The notes under the pieces are model-generated. The model was given only the letters and a program-made list of their open reading frames with translations. It was not told the DNA's origin and searched no databases. Positions 22,476-35,100 of a stretch of 64,000 nucleotides of DNA are shown here, piece after piece. A program made the position numbers and the translations under genes. Every line of letters begins with the position of its first letter. Positions within the stretch are counted from its first letter, which is position 1. The stretch covers positions 1,056,001 to 1,120,000 of the forward strand of contig JAQFVV010006295.1 of NCBI GenBank assembly GCA_028023455.1, given 5' to 3'. This DNA is from Epiperipatus broadwayi. Taxonomy: Eukaryota > Onychophora > Udeonychophora > Euonychophora > Peripatidae.

Positions 22476-24079
22476 TATAATACAAATTAATTTTATTTAC
22501 TAAAAATTTATGGGAAAAAAATTCTAATTAAAAGTAAAATTTTAATGAAAAAAAATTTTTTTTGTTTCACTCACAAAAATATACTTAATGTTATTAAATT
22601 TATAAATAATAAATGAAATTGATTTCACAGTGCAGCTCTCTAAATTTTAATTTTTTGATATTTTTTTGTCAAAATGGCTCTTTGATTAAAAAATGTTCCT
22701 GACCTGTGGCTTAAGCAAATTATAGTTTCAGAATCACTTAAAGTAAAAAGCCTATTATATAGTAACAGCAACTAAACTTATGAAAAATTTAAGTTAAAAG
22801 CATACTCATGTTTTTTATTAACCATTTTAAAAATGAAATTGTTACCAGTATTAAAGATTTTAGCACTATTTATTTTGTATTAAAAACTCTCACAATGGTT
22901 TAATAAGATAGTAAACAAAACAAGCAAACAAAAAAACAACAAATAAGTAAAGTTGTGCTAATGTTTGAATATTATATTAATTCATAACATTTATATGATA
23001 TTCATTTTTCAAAATATACATATATTAAAATGTTTGTATTTTATATATGCTATCTTTAAAATTGTATTCACAACTTCTTTTTAGTTTTATTATTTTTGAT
23101 GAAATATATTAAAATTAAACTTGCTTCTTAATGGGGGGGGGGGGGTTATATATGTATGTAACTTCATTCTTCCTAGGATGTCTTCTTTCAGAAAATTTAT
23201 GTGCATGAAATTTGCTTTTAATGAATGAATGTATTTAAAATTTTATGATGTAATAATAATATAAATTTTCAATTGATTGTCAGAGTTTGTATTTATTTTT
23301 GTTAGTTTTTTAAAAAAAGTCTGGAAAATCTGACATTTAGAAATAAATTTATTAAAGCATATTATTTATTTATTTTTCAGTATTGAAAATTCGGAATATA
23401 AAATATGTGATTTGGGCTCCATATTATATAATAATGAAATCAATATTTTGAGGTTTATTGGAAATTAAATTTTCCACATTTTTTAAAAAAATGTAATTTT
23501 GTAAAAATATTTGAAATAGTTGAACATTATATAAAATGAAGTTAGAATTACAGATGTAAAATTCAAGTATTTCATGAATTGCCATAGGATATCAAGATAC
23601 TGTTCTAGAAGCTTATTTGATTGCCATTAAATATTATTTTTTTATTATCTAATTAACATTTTTAAAAGCATAGAATTTCAAGAACATTATTTAAGTAAAT
23701 AGACAGCAAATCAGAAGAGATCTTTTTTTTTTTTTTTACTATTAGCAATTATTTTAATAAGTTTAATATTGATTTATACTTGAGTCAATATCAAATATTG
23801 ACATTCTTTAATTATCACTCTAATTAAGATCTATATAAAATTATTGTACTTATTTTAATATTTTAACTCTTAAATGTAGAAATTTATATGCTTTTCTCAT
23901 TAAAAAGATTGTTATAGTAGGGATATATATACACACACTACATTATATAGTAATTGGTTAATGTTGAAGTGAAAGGAATCAAGTATTTTTGTATGTTATG
24001 GCAAGCAAATTCTAGTTTGTTAATGTCATTAGATAGAAAGTGTATATTGTTATAATTTCATAATCTTTAATAACAGTAT
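22476..24079. other. AT-rich DNA, no gene seen
   Basis: Includes a G run at 23132-23145 and poly-T at 23725-23738. Confidence 0.4.
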
Positions 24080-24680
24080 ATCATCAATTTTATCCATCAC
24101 CACTCCATTATAAGATGAAGATCTCCTCATGTTTATTTTAGTTTTTTTTGTTTCATATTTTTTTATCATTTTAGCAAATTTCATTATAGTTCAAGCTCAT
24201 ATATGACTTCATTTGTCCACCAAGCTCACACTCAAGTTCTTTTAATTCTTTTAATGATAAATCATTGATATCAATTTGTTTTTTATCCTTATAAGTTATT
24301 GATCACTTCTCAGTTCTTTGCATATATTTTTTCAAACTTTGCTCTGGGATCCGTAATCTTTATTAAGTATCCAAATTATCATAACGATAAGTAAATACTT
24401 GAATGGATAGAATATTTTTATTATATATTTTTTTCAGACACATTATCATATTCTTTTTATTAATATAAAGTTATTTCTACTGAAATTACTCCATTCACAT
24501 TTATTTTTATTCATTATATTTCCATCTATATTAATAATGTCCTATATCTGTTTATAATTTTTAATCTCTGATTTACTATTATTAATGTTTATTTTCTCTT
24601 TTTTGAAAACCCATTAAACACTGTTTTAATTTTTTTGTATTTATCTTTAGTTCTAACTTTTTGCTACCATCAAATGAATA
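24080..24680 (-). mobile_element. Old RTE-type LINE copy, 3' part
   Basis: It aligns on the minus strand with the better copy at 58585-59270. tcatcaattttatccatcaccactccattataagatgaag corresponds to the 3' end near 58590. The stretch around 24515-24545 (ttccatctatattaata) corresponds to 59125-59145, and that around 24610-24660 (tatctttagttcta) to 59230-59265. Many gaps and stops. Homology probably continues to about 24760 but is hard to follow. Confidence 0.65.
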
Positions 24681-25257
24681 ATATTTTTTTGCATTTGTTT
24701 GTAAAATTTTACCATAAAATCCAGATAGCTTGGATTTACTTTACTCTTATTGTTTCCTATTTCTAAGAGTCTCTTTTCAATTTACAGAAGGGCTAATTTC
24801 TAATGTCTATTCCACATATTTTTATTAGTTATTACTATGTGATTGTTTATATAGTAAATGAAAATAGTAGACTGCTCATCAACATGCATCAATCAGTTTG
24901 TTGAGTTTAATGACTTTATCTCTGAGTTTAAGATCAAGAAATACCATAATTTGTCTTTTCAAAAAATGTTAGTTGAATATTTTCAAGAGTTGAATGAATA
25001 TAGATGTATGTATAAATGACCATTCTCTTCTATTCCATCATTAGAGATAAAACAAAATTATGACCCTCATATATTATAAACTTAAAGTTATCAGCTAATA
25101 CATTGGTCAGTGACCAAAGGCTAAGGGTTTTAAGAATTTTTGGATTTGTGAACCCAAGCTGCTTTTTGATTGGTGGTCTTTTATTTAGCTACCTACAGTT
25201 GTAGATCATGTTCAAGTGAAGTAATATTGCATTAATTAAAAGAACTGTCTCATTAAA
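24681..25257. other. AT-rich DNA, no gene seen
   Basis: Probably includes the fading 5' end of the neighbouring RTE relic; nothing else recognised. Confidence 0.35.
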
Positions 25258-26672
25258 TTGGACATTATTAGACTTTGTGAAGTAGAAGAAAAGATGGCAA
25301 TTTATTTTAAAAATAGTCATATCCTTTATTACACAGGTACAAATTTGGAAGCAGATATGAACTGTATTTTATTACGAAACGCCAAGCTGGTAAATCAGTG
25401 GTTAGTTGACTGTGTGGGTTTTGGTGACTTCACCATCAAATCTTCTTTTGAATTTGTTAAAATAATCAAGGATAGATTAATAGATCAGAATTTTGTAACT
25501 GCAGCCATGGATGTGACCGAATTATATGGATCGATTAATAGGAAATGGTCAATTGAAATCATCCACAAAGAATTAATAAATAAGCATTGCCCAAAATGAG
25601 TGCATGAACTTCATTTTATCCTTCCTCAACTGGTTGGACAATAACATCTTTACAACTTTTGAGGGTCGTTGGTATGATATGAAAGAAGGTTGGCCTATGG
25701 GTCTTCCCCTAAGTGGAATAATATCCAGCATCTTCTTAAACTTTTTTGAAAAACATACCATTGTTAAACACACTGCTAACATTGCTGGATTAATTTACAT
25801 GCGCTATGTAGACGATGTATTTATGGCAGCCCAAAAATGTAATTGTCAATATTCAAAATGAATTACAACATCAATCTAAATTGATCATAAACACCACTTG
25901 GGAGAACGAAGGGCAGAAGCTTAAATATTTGGATTTGCTGGTCCATAGAGAAAACAGAGATCTGCATTATAGTATGATAGTTAAATTCCTTGAGATCCGA
26001 GGTTTTACTCACCCGAAATCCATGTCACCTACTGCACATAAATTCGCAGGGCTCAATGCGTTTTTATTTAGAAATCAAAATTTATGTAAATTTGAAGCCG
26101 ATAGAAAGACCAACATCGCAATTTATATAAAAGATTTGCTTAGCGTAGGTTTCAGCTACAGATTAATTGCAAAGAAAATTAAGCAATTTCACAGTAAATT
26201 AATAGCTAACCACAAAAATAATGATAAGCCTCAAATTACCCTCCCTTATATTCCCAAATTATCACAACAGATAATAAAGACTTTAACTGGTGAATTTAAG
26301 GTTGGTTTTCGTACTCCCCCTAATTCTAACAGACTCATTAATAATTCAAAGGATAGAACAGACCCATCTCAGACACCCCAGGTGATTTACAGCATGTCAT
26401 GTCCACAGGCCGGATGCAAAGCCATATATTATGGGGAAACTAAGGCCACTGTTCATAACAGAGCTGCTCAACACTTGTATACCTATAGAAGAGCAAAAAA
26501 GAACAGCGATAACTTTTCAATATTTCTGGAACATGAAAAGCAGACTGGCCATATGTTCGAACCAGGCAACCCCAGGATTGTATGCCCTGAAACCAACGAC
26601 TGTAAAAGAAAGATCAAAGAGGCATACTTTATTATTTGCGACAACAATTCTATCAATAGACGTGATAACTGA
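25258..26672 (+). pseudogene. PLE-3 reverse transcriptase / GIY-YIG endonuclease, frameshifted
   Basis: Three overlapping frames (25258-25599, 25604-25861, 25815-26672) make one protein with two frame changes, near 25600 and 25855. The reverse transcriptase parts are FVTAAMDVTELYGSI (motif A, one catalytic Asp), GWPMGLPLSGIISSIFLNFF (motif B) and YMRYVDDVFM (motif C, the Asp-Asp pair), then LKYLDLLVHREN. The GIY-YIG domain begins VIYSMSCPQAGCKAIYYGET, with Arg in HNRAAQH and Glu in KRKIKEAYFI. The sequence differs clearly from PLE-1, so it is a separate family. The first codon of the opening frame is TTG and lies inside the polymerase domain, so the copy was 5'-truncated before it decayed. 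Confidence 0.8.
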
Positions 26673-26781
26673 TTTGCATTTACATTTGCATATTTGTTAT
26701 TTAATAACACTACGTAAAGATTTATTACTTTCGTCGGCCATGAATATGAGGGCAAACCTCGAAAGCGCTTGGCCCATTTAG
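25258..26781 (+). mobile_element. Penelope-like element PLE-3, 5'-truncated
   Basis: It runs from inside the reverse transcriptase through the GIY-YIG endonuclease to a 3' region ending near tcgaaagcgcttggcccattta. The last part matches 45130-45240. The 5' half of the protein is missing. Confidence 0.8.
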
Positions 26782-26884
26782 TTTTGTTTTGTTTATTTGG
26801 AAGCTTCTTCGTCAGCAAGTAAATCGTTTTTAGGCTATAAACAAAAAGTGGAAGAACTTGATGACATGTCAAACAAAATACAAA
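26782..26884. other. Sequence following PLE-3
   Basis: Contains tagcttcttcgtcag-like sequence (ggaagcttcttcgtcagcaag, about 26799-26819) related to the outer repeat ends at 45262-45279, so the PLE-3 3' region probably extends to about 26825. Confidence 0.4.
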
Positions 26885-27680
26885 GATTAGTTATTCAAAA
26901 TGGAAGATACCAAGTGTAGTTAATTCAGATTTATGTACCAACAGGATCTAAATTTTGTTGGTATATCAGAGAGAATGTCAAGATAGAATAGTTATTGAGT
27001 TTAATGGAAGATACCAAGTGCAGATAATTCAGATTTATATGCCAATATATTTTTACTGATGAAAAAAATAGATTTTTACTTAGAAGTACAGAATACTTTT
27101 ATTTCAGACAAAAGAGCATTTCAAAGTGGAAGAAATTGATAATGTTAAGATTAGTTATTCAATTAAATGGAAGATACCAAATGTAGATAATTCAGGTTCA
27201 TGCACTAACAAGTTATTAATTTTGATGATATATCAGATAAAATGACAAGATAGATTAGTTACTGAGTTTAATGAAAGGTACCAAATGCAGATAATTCTTA
27301 CTTATGTGCCAATATGTTCTCATTGATAAAAAGGCAGAGGAGTTTTATTTAGATATACAAAATGCTTTTGATCAGACAAAACAGCATTAAAATTGTCATA
27401 ATATGTATTAATGCTAAAATGTGAGAACAGTTGAATGATGAAAGTATTGCGGAGAAAATTTGTATATGAAGAAAGAAATAAAAGACTTATAAAATTTTCC
27501 GAAAAAGAAAATCTGTATATTATGAATTCTATTTTTTAAAGAATAATCTAAAATGGAAATGGACATAGCTCACGGAAACATCAACATTTTGATTAACAGA
27601 AAATATTTCAAGACTGTAATGTACTTAATAAATTTAATGCAGATGATTCTCAGTTAGTGAGATATCACAGTATTCATATA
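26885..27680 (+). pseudogene. RTE-type LINE endonuclease region, decayed and internally duplicated
   Basis: In scattered frames the DNA reads NGRYQVQIIQIYAPT, then DEKAEEFYLDIQNAF near 27320-27370, then QLNDESIAGKFVYEERNKRL and LIKFSEKENLYIMNSIF near 27430-27540. These match the apurinic-like endonuclease domain of RTE/BovB LINEs (the I-Q-V-Y-A-P-T strand, the glycine/asparagine loop, then G-x-x-N-x-R-G-x-x-L and N-x-x-I-x-N-T-x-F). The final DSQLVRYHS near 27660 matches the S-D-H-x-L-V motif. About 265 bases are repeated (from 26886 and from 27152), and the NGRYQ strand occurs four times. No intact frame remains. Confidence 0.6.
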
Positions 27681-28606
27681 ATACTAAATCATCTATGCAC
27701 TTATTGTATTGCCAAATGCAATAAGAAAGATTAGTTAAAAGATAGTATTAATAGTTAACCTTGAAGTTGCAAATTAATACTTTAAAATATAGATAGACTT
27801 TGATGATGGATCAAACTAACCAAAAAAGTGATTGATATTTTACTATCATCCAGGTAGATGATTTTTTAAAAAACCCACTAATTGACCAAGAAATTTACAA
27901 TTAAGACACAACATTGTATAAAGGAAGAAACAAAGAAATGTGAAAATATTTAATAATAACCCATTTAAAATAAATGAATATCTGAAATTTTTGTAAATGT
28001 TAAGAAAAACGTTAATAATAACGTATGGAAATATAACTATGAATTAGCAAATGCAACTATAACAGATAACAGAAATTTCAGAAGTGTAATATAATATCTT
28101 GATATTGGAAGGAAAGTTAGTTCAACAATAATGAAAAAAGATGATAATATATTGTTATTAAAAGAGGGATAACATCAAGTCTGATTTTATGAAAGCTAAA
28201 TTATGTTGTGATAGGAAATTTCTTTATAATATAAATACTTTTAAATTGAAACAATTCCTTGATTTAAAAATCAGCTAATCAAATGGGTCTTATTAAAAAT
28301 AATGAATATGTATTAGAAATTAATGACAATGAAAAATATATTGCCTACCTTTTTATAAACTTCTATTACTGATTCAGATTTTGATTCTGTTTTATTTTTT
28401 TTCTTCAGATATTTCTGATACTCAGCTTGATTGATTGTTTAAAAAGTGTTTTCCTTTTGATTTGCACACTTTGATTTTAAAAATTACCAAAAATAATGTT
28501 TGTTTTTTATATTGATTCTAATTTATTTATTTAAACTTGTTTTGAATGCTGGCTTGTTTTTTTGATTGTTTAAAGATTAGTGTTATTAAACTGGTGTACA
28601 AAAGGA
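27681..28606. other. AT-rich DNA, possibly more LINE relic
   Basis: Follows the RTE endonuclease relic in the direction where reverse transcriptase would lie, but I cannot trace motifs. Confidence 0.3.
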
Positions 28607-28806
28607 TATATAAAATACATATTTTGCGGGTTCATCCGTGTTAAAAACTTTTAATATCAATATACTGACGTTTCGACTTGGTCACACAAGCCATCCACAG
28701 AGTTATAAAAAGGTGGATAGCTTGTGTGACCAAGTCGAAACGTCAGTATATTGATATTAAAAGTTTTTAACACGGATGAACCCGCAAAATATGTATTTTA
28801 TATATT
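28607..28806. repeat. Long hairpin made from a PLE terminal repeat
   Basis: Arms 28607-28698 and 28713-28806 are reverse complements with about one mismatch, with a 14-base loop. Each arm holds GTCGAAACGTCAG followed by AACACGGATGAACCCGC, resembling the PLE-4 end at 42604-42655 (GAAACGTCAG ... CACGGAATATCCCGCC). A (TA)n tract follows at about 28833-28847. Confidence 0.85.
28662..28705 (-). ncRNA. Hammerhead-like motif in the left arm of the hairpin
   Basis: On the minus strand: CTGTGGA (core CUGANGA with A6 changed to U), stem II GGCTTG/CAAGTC, then GAAAC and GTC. The inverted junction cuts this motif, so the right arm lacks the CTG part. Confidence 0.5.
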
Positions 28807-28847
28807 TAACCCGTGCAAATCTTCGTTTTAACATATATATATATATG

Positions 28848-30588
28848 GAACCAGTGATGCCTCTGCTGCTGACTCATATAATCATCTTTAGATCACATGA
28901 TAAGTCATGGATTTAATAAAGCATAATTGAATCTTAAGTTTTCCTAATTAAGTACAATTAAGATTGAAATTGATGATGATTAAACCATATAACCTTTACA
29001 TAACTGCCTTTATATAAGATATCTCAATTACAAATCCTAATCCTAACTTTCATCCATAAGTATTTATTTATTTTTATTGATGAGGCTTGAACTACACTAA
29101 TCCTAATTCTAACCCTGAGCATCACTTTTATCTCAGAAAGAATACCTACAGATATATTACTTTCTGGCAACACCATCCCATTATTTACCAATAATCTCTT
29201 GACATTTCTCTCAGCTCAGAATATGATTTAGTAAATTGTTGATGTATGAATTTGGAATGAAACCAGTAAGTGAACAAAAGTAATTTAAATAACAAAATTG
29301 ATTTAAGATAATATTGATTGATGAATATTATGATTACATATTATTAGATTATTATGAATCTCTTTAAGGTCAGAAAGAACAGGCAGTGATAATTATTAAA
29401 ATTAAGACAGGTTTTAATCTCCAGTCTCTTTGCAAAGTCTTCCATTCCAATATATTCACTTTCATAATTAATACTATTAGTTCTTGATAGAGTCACATGA
29501 ATAATTATAAAAAAAATGATAATAATTAAGTATAAATAATGAATCACATAAAACATATCTATTTACCTTACAATATTAGTATGTAAAATAAAATTTAAAA
29601 AATTAAGACAATGCTTACACAAGAAGAAATATATAACATAATATCCTACTAAAATTGTTAAAATCTTGAGGTTTCTTATTTACATGTATGTAAAATAAAA
29701 GATTTAACTGTAGTTTTTTTAATAAATCAGTATCATAGGTATACCTTTATACCTTCATCAGTAAAGTTAAGAAAAATGTAAGCAGTTCAAGCATCTTCAG
29801 TATCTATTGGTTTGATTCAGCAGAACTCTTTTCTAGTATCGGTAATTTTTCACTTTGATAAGCAAATTAAGCAATTGTGGGCAATGGAAGATTGTTCTAT
29901 AATGGGTAAACAAAAAGTACAACTTACATCATTATGTATAAACTCATTATTAGTATTTTTTATTGTTGGAAAAGCTAAATTATTTGGGCTTCAGCTGATG
30001 CACTTTAATTGACTTAGCCCATTGTTTTTGTCATTTAAATTATACATACATCTATCATTATAACTTTATTGAAACTACTGTTAAAAGTACTTTAACAATT
30101 GTATTTTTTGAAGAAAAATAAAAGTCACTGAATAATGGTGTGAGATATAACTGCTATAACTCTGTGAACCTTTTGATTTTTTGACAGTTTCCCCAAATTG
30201 TGTGATAAATCTTGATGTGTACTTTAATTTTCATCTCAGTTCTGCTCTCTTCTTAATCAATATATATAGCTCATGCATTTTTTTCTTTGTTGTTGCTTTA
30301 CTTCTGATGATTAATATTAATCAAATGTTCTTTTTTTGTTTCAATTTTAATTAAACTTGGTAATTACCATCAATTGTCTGGGCTTTTTTTTTGTCTAACT
30401 TAAATTAAATCTAGTAATTATTATTAATCAAATGTTTTTTGATTATCATTAACCTAAACAATTAAACTGATTTTGAAAAGAAAAAAAAAAAATATATATA
30501 TTTTTTTAAATTTGCTTCCAACTTTTGGAAACTCATGCTTATTCTATTAAATTTAAATTTGTATTCTTTTTCATTGTTTATATGAAAA
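28848..30588. other. AT-rich DNA, no gene seen
   Basis: Two short stretches resemble degenerate CCTAA repeats (about 29032-29050 and 29096-29118). Short frames at 29344-29556 and 29812-30012 have no recognisable features. Confidence 0.35.
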
Positions 30589-31131
30589 GATATGTGGTTT
30601 ATTTCTAACTTTTTTCCATGTTAATATTCGCTGACTAAAAAATATATGTGATTTCTTGATTACTATATGCATAACTTTTGAGATAGGTGAAGTTTACAAA
30701 TGTTTTCATTGCATAGATCACTTTTATGAATAAAATATTATTGCTATTAGTTCATTTTTTTTAATTAAAATTCCACGCTCATTTTCAACTAAGTATAAAT
30801 CATTAATCAAAATAGAGATTTTTTTGATGTTTTAAAATGTTTGATGTTTCTTTATTTGGGTAGATATGTGGTTTATTTCTAACTTTTTTCCATATTAATA
30901 TTCGCTGACTAAAAAATATGTGTGATTTCTTGATTACTATATGCATAACTTTTGAGATAGGTGAAGTTTACAAATGTTTTCATTGCATAGATCACTTTTA
31001 TGAATAAAATATTATTGCTATTACTTCATTTTCTTTAATTAAAATTCCACGCTCATTTTCAACTAAGTATAAATCATTAATCAAAATAGAGATTTTTTTG
31101 ATGTTTTAAAATGTTTGATGTTTCTTTATTT
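30589..31131. repeat. Tandem duplication, two units of about 274 bases
   Basis: 30589-30862 and 30863-31131 are nearly identical, from gatatgtggtttatttctaac to tgatgtttctttattt. High identity implies a recent duplication or an assembly duplication. Confidence 0.9.
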
Positions 31132-31194
31132 GAGTTTAAGGTGATTAGTATTATAGTGATGCAATACTTAATTAAGTTTGTATCATTATAATAA

Positions 31195-32130
31195 TTTTCA
31201 GCATCCATAGACCCATATTTCAAAACTGTTTGAAATGATAGTCAAGAAGAAAATGTCAATTTTGAATAACTATAATGTCATTTCTGTGCATCAGTATGAT
31301 TTTATTGTTGGAAAGAGTTTACCGAATGTTGTTTATGATTATATATCAATTTAACATATTTATTAAATAATAATTTTTAAAATTGTGACTATGTACTTTT
31401 ATCTCTGGTGTTTTTTTGTCATAAAATTTTTTTTCAAAGTTCTTCATATGGTTTTAGAAGTTAAAAAGTTATCTGAAAGGTAGAAAGCTTAATGACTATC
31501 AGTCATTTATTGTTACTGATTTTAAATTTTGTGGAGATTTGTATTTGGCTCTATATTATTTGTGATTTATGAAAATTATATTTGCTTTGCCTTTAGATTT
31601 AATGGTTATGGTTTGCTGATAATATTTTTTGTCTTGTGATACTGTTTTATATAGATTTTTGGAGGTGATTAATATGGATTTAGTATTAATTAATAATTGG
31701 CATGTGCACTGCACTATTTAACACTCAATTATAATAAAATGAAAACTATTCTTTTTTCCTCCAAATACATTTCATATTTGCTTATTATTTCTATTTGTAC
31801 TGAATATAGTATTCATTGTAATAATTTGTATTTTTGGGAGTTTTCATTGACTATGTTTTCAATTACACCATATTAATTATTTATTATTTAGGTAAATTAT
31901 TGCTTAGATTTCTTTTGATATCTATTTATGTTATTTATTATCAAAGTAAATTGTCTTATGCTCTCCTTATTTGAGGTAATTGTCTTATATCTCTATATGG
32001 GATGAATAAGTACTGTTTACATTTTGTTTTCATCTATTTTTCAAAATTATACTTTATTATTTTTGGAAGACGATTGACTTCTACATATAACATCTATGAC
32101 AATCGTTGTGTATGGTCTGCTTCTAGTCTT
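31195..32130 (+). pseudogene. Jockey/CR1-like LINE reverse transcriptase, decayed
   Basis: Pieces in several frames follow the order of a non-LTR reverse transcriptase. ISKLFEMIVKKKMSILNNYN leads to ISVHQYDFIVGKSLPNVVYD (31215-31350), matching S-K-x-F-E-x-x-V then Q-x-G-F-x-x-x-x-S. Then GSILFVIY (about 31548), WFADNIF (about 31610; motif C, F-A-D-D with the second Asp changed to Asn), INNWHVHCT (31690) and NYNKMKTILFSS (31725). LGVFIDYVFNYTI (31835) and the C-terminal LSYALLIWGNC-like stretch (about 31950) follow. The copy is old and cannot be translated. Confidence 0.6.
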
Positions 32131-35100
32131 TGTAAGTGTAGAATGATTATTCATATATCATCATTGCCATCGTAAATGCTGGTTTAGCCAAAAATTTTCA
32201 TTTGAAATTACCAACATTTAATTTGAAATATAATCATAGATAGTTCAATAATAAAGGCATTAAATTATATAATTTTCTTTTGTTATTATCTATTCACTTA
32301 AACATTGTTATTATTCATAATCTTTGTTTAAAAAGAGTTTGCAACTTTAATTATTCTACTGATTCCCATTTTTATTGTTGAATTTGTTTTATTATTTGTA
32401 TGTTTGCTTAAGACTTATGCATTTATTTTTTGTTTGCAAATAATATTTGTAAATTTAATAGCTATTATGCGTGATTCCTTGCAAAAAATCTTTCTTGTTT
32501 GAAGTTATTTAATCTTTTCTATTTTATTGTATTGTTGTAATATTGGCTACAAGATGGGAATCGTGTGCTAAATCAGTTATCCAGTAAGTTTTATTTTTCA
32601 AAAGAAATATTACAAGATATATATTCAAACATATTTATATTTAAAAAGCAATTTTTATGCTTATGGCATTTATTTTTGATATCTTTTTTAGATATATATA
32701 TATATTTAAATGCCCTAGAATAATAACTATATTTATTTAATCTTTAAAAAAAAAAGTTTATCTACTACAAATAAAATTGAAATAACGAACAAAAATTCTA
32801 AACAGTTAATTAAAAAAAAAAAAAATGGAACCAACAAATCTTACTCTTTTTATTTCAAAAGAAATACGCAAAATTTCGCTTGAAGATATGTTGTATGTAT
32901 AATGGATAATAGTTATCACTTTGTTTATGAGCTTTCTTTATAATATAGTATTATTTACGTTATTATTCTATAAATATACAATAATTTTAAATACACACTT
33001 ACATATAACACATATATATTTTAACTTAAAATAGAAATTCATATAGTTTGTACACTTTACGTTAATGAATTTAAGATTATTGTATAAACAAACTTAAATT
33101 AACATGTAATTATTCATAATAAATTGAGAAAGCATTTAAAATAATAATAAAAATCTCTTGTACCTTACCACATTTTTAAATATAAAAATATATCAGAATA
33201 ATCCCGAATACTTACTTGTTCTGGATGATATTCTTTTTTTTTTCAAAACTTTATGGAAATGTATTAGCTTTATTATCAGCAGGCATGACATTGTTATTTG
33301 TTTTAGTATGTTGTTAATTGAATTGAATTCTGAATGCATCTTCTTTCTATTTGCAGATGATAGTGTCTAAACTCATTGCATGGACTTTTGAGTTTTCTAA
33401 TGCAATACAATAATGTCTATAGAAATGTTAATTCATTATCAAAAAACTATCTTTTAACATATTCACAACTTTTAGCTATTTCAGAAGCACAAATAAGAAT
33501 TGCATGATTGCTTTTATTTTTTTTCTATTGAATGATTTTGTTCTATTTACGAAAGTTTTTTTATAAATTCTCTTAAAATTTTGTAGACCTTCCAGCTTTG
33601 CATTTAAACAACATTTTATTAAACAAAATTTCTTTTCAAATTTTTGGATGAAAAAAAATGAAGAAAAATGCTTGTGTTTCTACTTTCAATATACTTAGCA
33701 GAAAAGAAAATATAGTTAAGAAACAAAATTGCACAAGTCTATCATTATAACATTTAAGCACATTATGAAAATGGTGCTATAATTTACACGTTTTAATATT
33801 TTTATTTTTTATTTATTTACATTTTTTTTGGCAGTATATTCTAATGTAATTAAAAATAAATTTGAATTGAAAGTAAACTTCAACAGAAATACCAAAAAGA
33901 ATAAATATTACTGAATTTTCAAATATAAAGGATGATATAACATATGTAAAACAAATAAATCAGTACTGACATACCTAATTTAAAAGTTGGGGATTATAGT
34001 AATATATCTCAGAAGTTTAACTAAACAGTGCTTCTAAAACTGATGAAATTTTCCATGGATGAATTTTATCAGGTCATAACAAAAAACAAAACAGGTGTGA
34101 AGAAGGCTTTATAAAATACTGGCTTGCCTGAATAACTATAAAATTATGAACATTTCATATCGCTGCCTAAAAGAAAATATTTCCAAAACATTTTTTAAAA
34201 AAAAGAAAAATCTGTTACATATGTTTAATTAGGCAATATAGTCTGACAGATCATATATAAAACTGCCACTTTTTCGGTTCATTTTAAATAACCACAACAA
34301 AATAGCAAACTTCAATATATATACATTTTTAAAAAATAGCTTCATTTCCCTGTTTTCATTTTCTCTGCAGTATTCATTTTACATACCCATGTTATTGTAA
34401 TCACAAATAATCAGATTTAAAGATTATCTGCCCACAGTGCTTTTATTGCATAACCAGAGACCATCTTATATAAGTAGTATGCTGATCATTTTTGAAAGTA
34501 TTATGAATCCAAAAATAGCAGAGTCCACCAGTGTGAGAAATTACATATTACATCCCTGTAAGAGCTGAATGCTGATAACATTCAAGATAAAGCAGAAACA
34601 TTTTCTGTCCCAGTATAACATTTACAATTGATTGGAACAACATTAAAAAAAATAATCTGGACATTTTGCACATGAACTTAAATAAAATAACTGAGATTGT
34701 AACTTGTTGAGTAACAATCTTGAAAAGAAATATAAGATTTTTAAATTGGTGTCTAGAACGTATACAAAAATTATATTTACTATTCAAGAAGTCATATTTA
34801 GAAAAATATTGATTAACTAATTGAATTATAATCTTGTTTAGAATTATATTTTATATTTTGTATCATCGGAAAAAATATGCCTAAAGATGGCATTCATGAC
34901 TTTAAAAGTTTTACCAACAATATTTTTAATATTTTGATGAAAGGATCCATTATTAAAAAATAAAATTTCCAGTACTTTTTGAAAAATAGTAGAATTAATT
35001 TATAAGAATTAATAAAATAAGAAAAATCCCAAATTTTATATTTCTTTAAAAAGAAATAAATGAACATTTATTATGATTAATAGACATATTGCTTAGATCA

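Noticed and set aside
33158-33370. ORF ending FLFADDSV, like reverse transcriptase motif C
   Set aside because: No other reverse transcriptase motif before or after it; a single short motif is not enough.
34090-34135. gtgaagaaggc...ggcttgcctgaa as another hammerhead
   Set aside because: Lacks the GAAAC core and any PLE sequence nearby.
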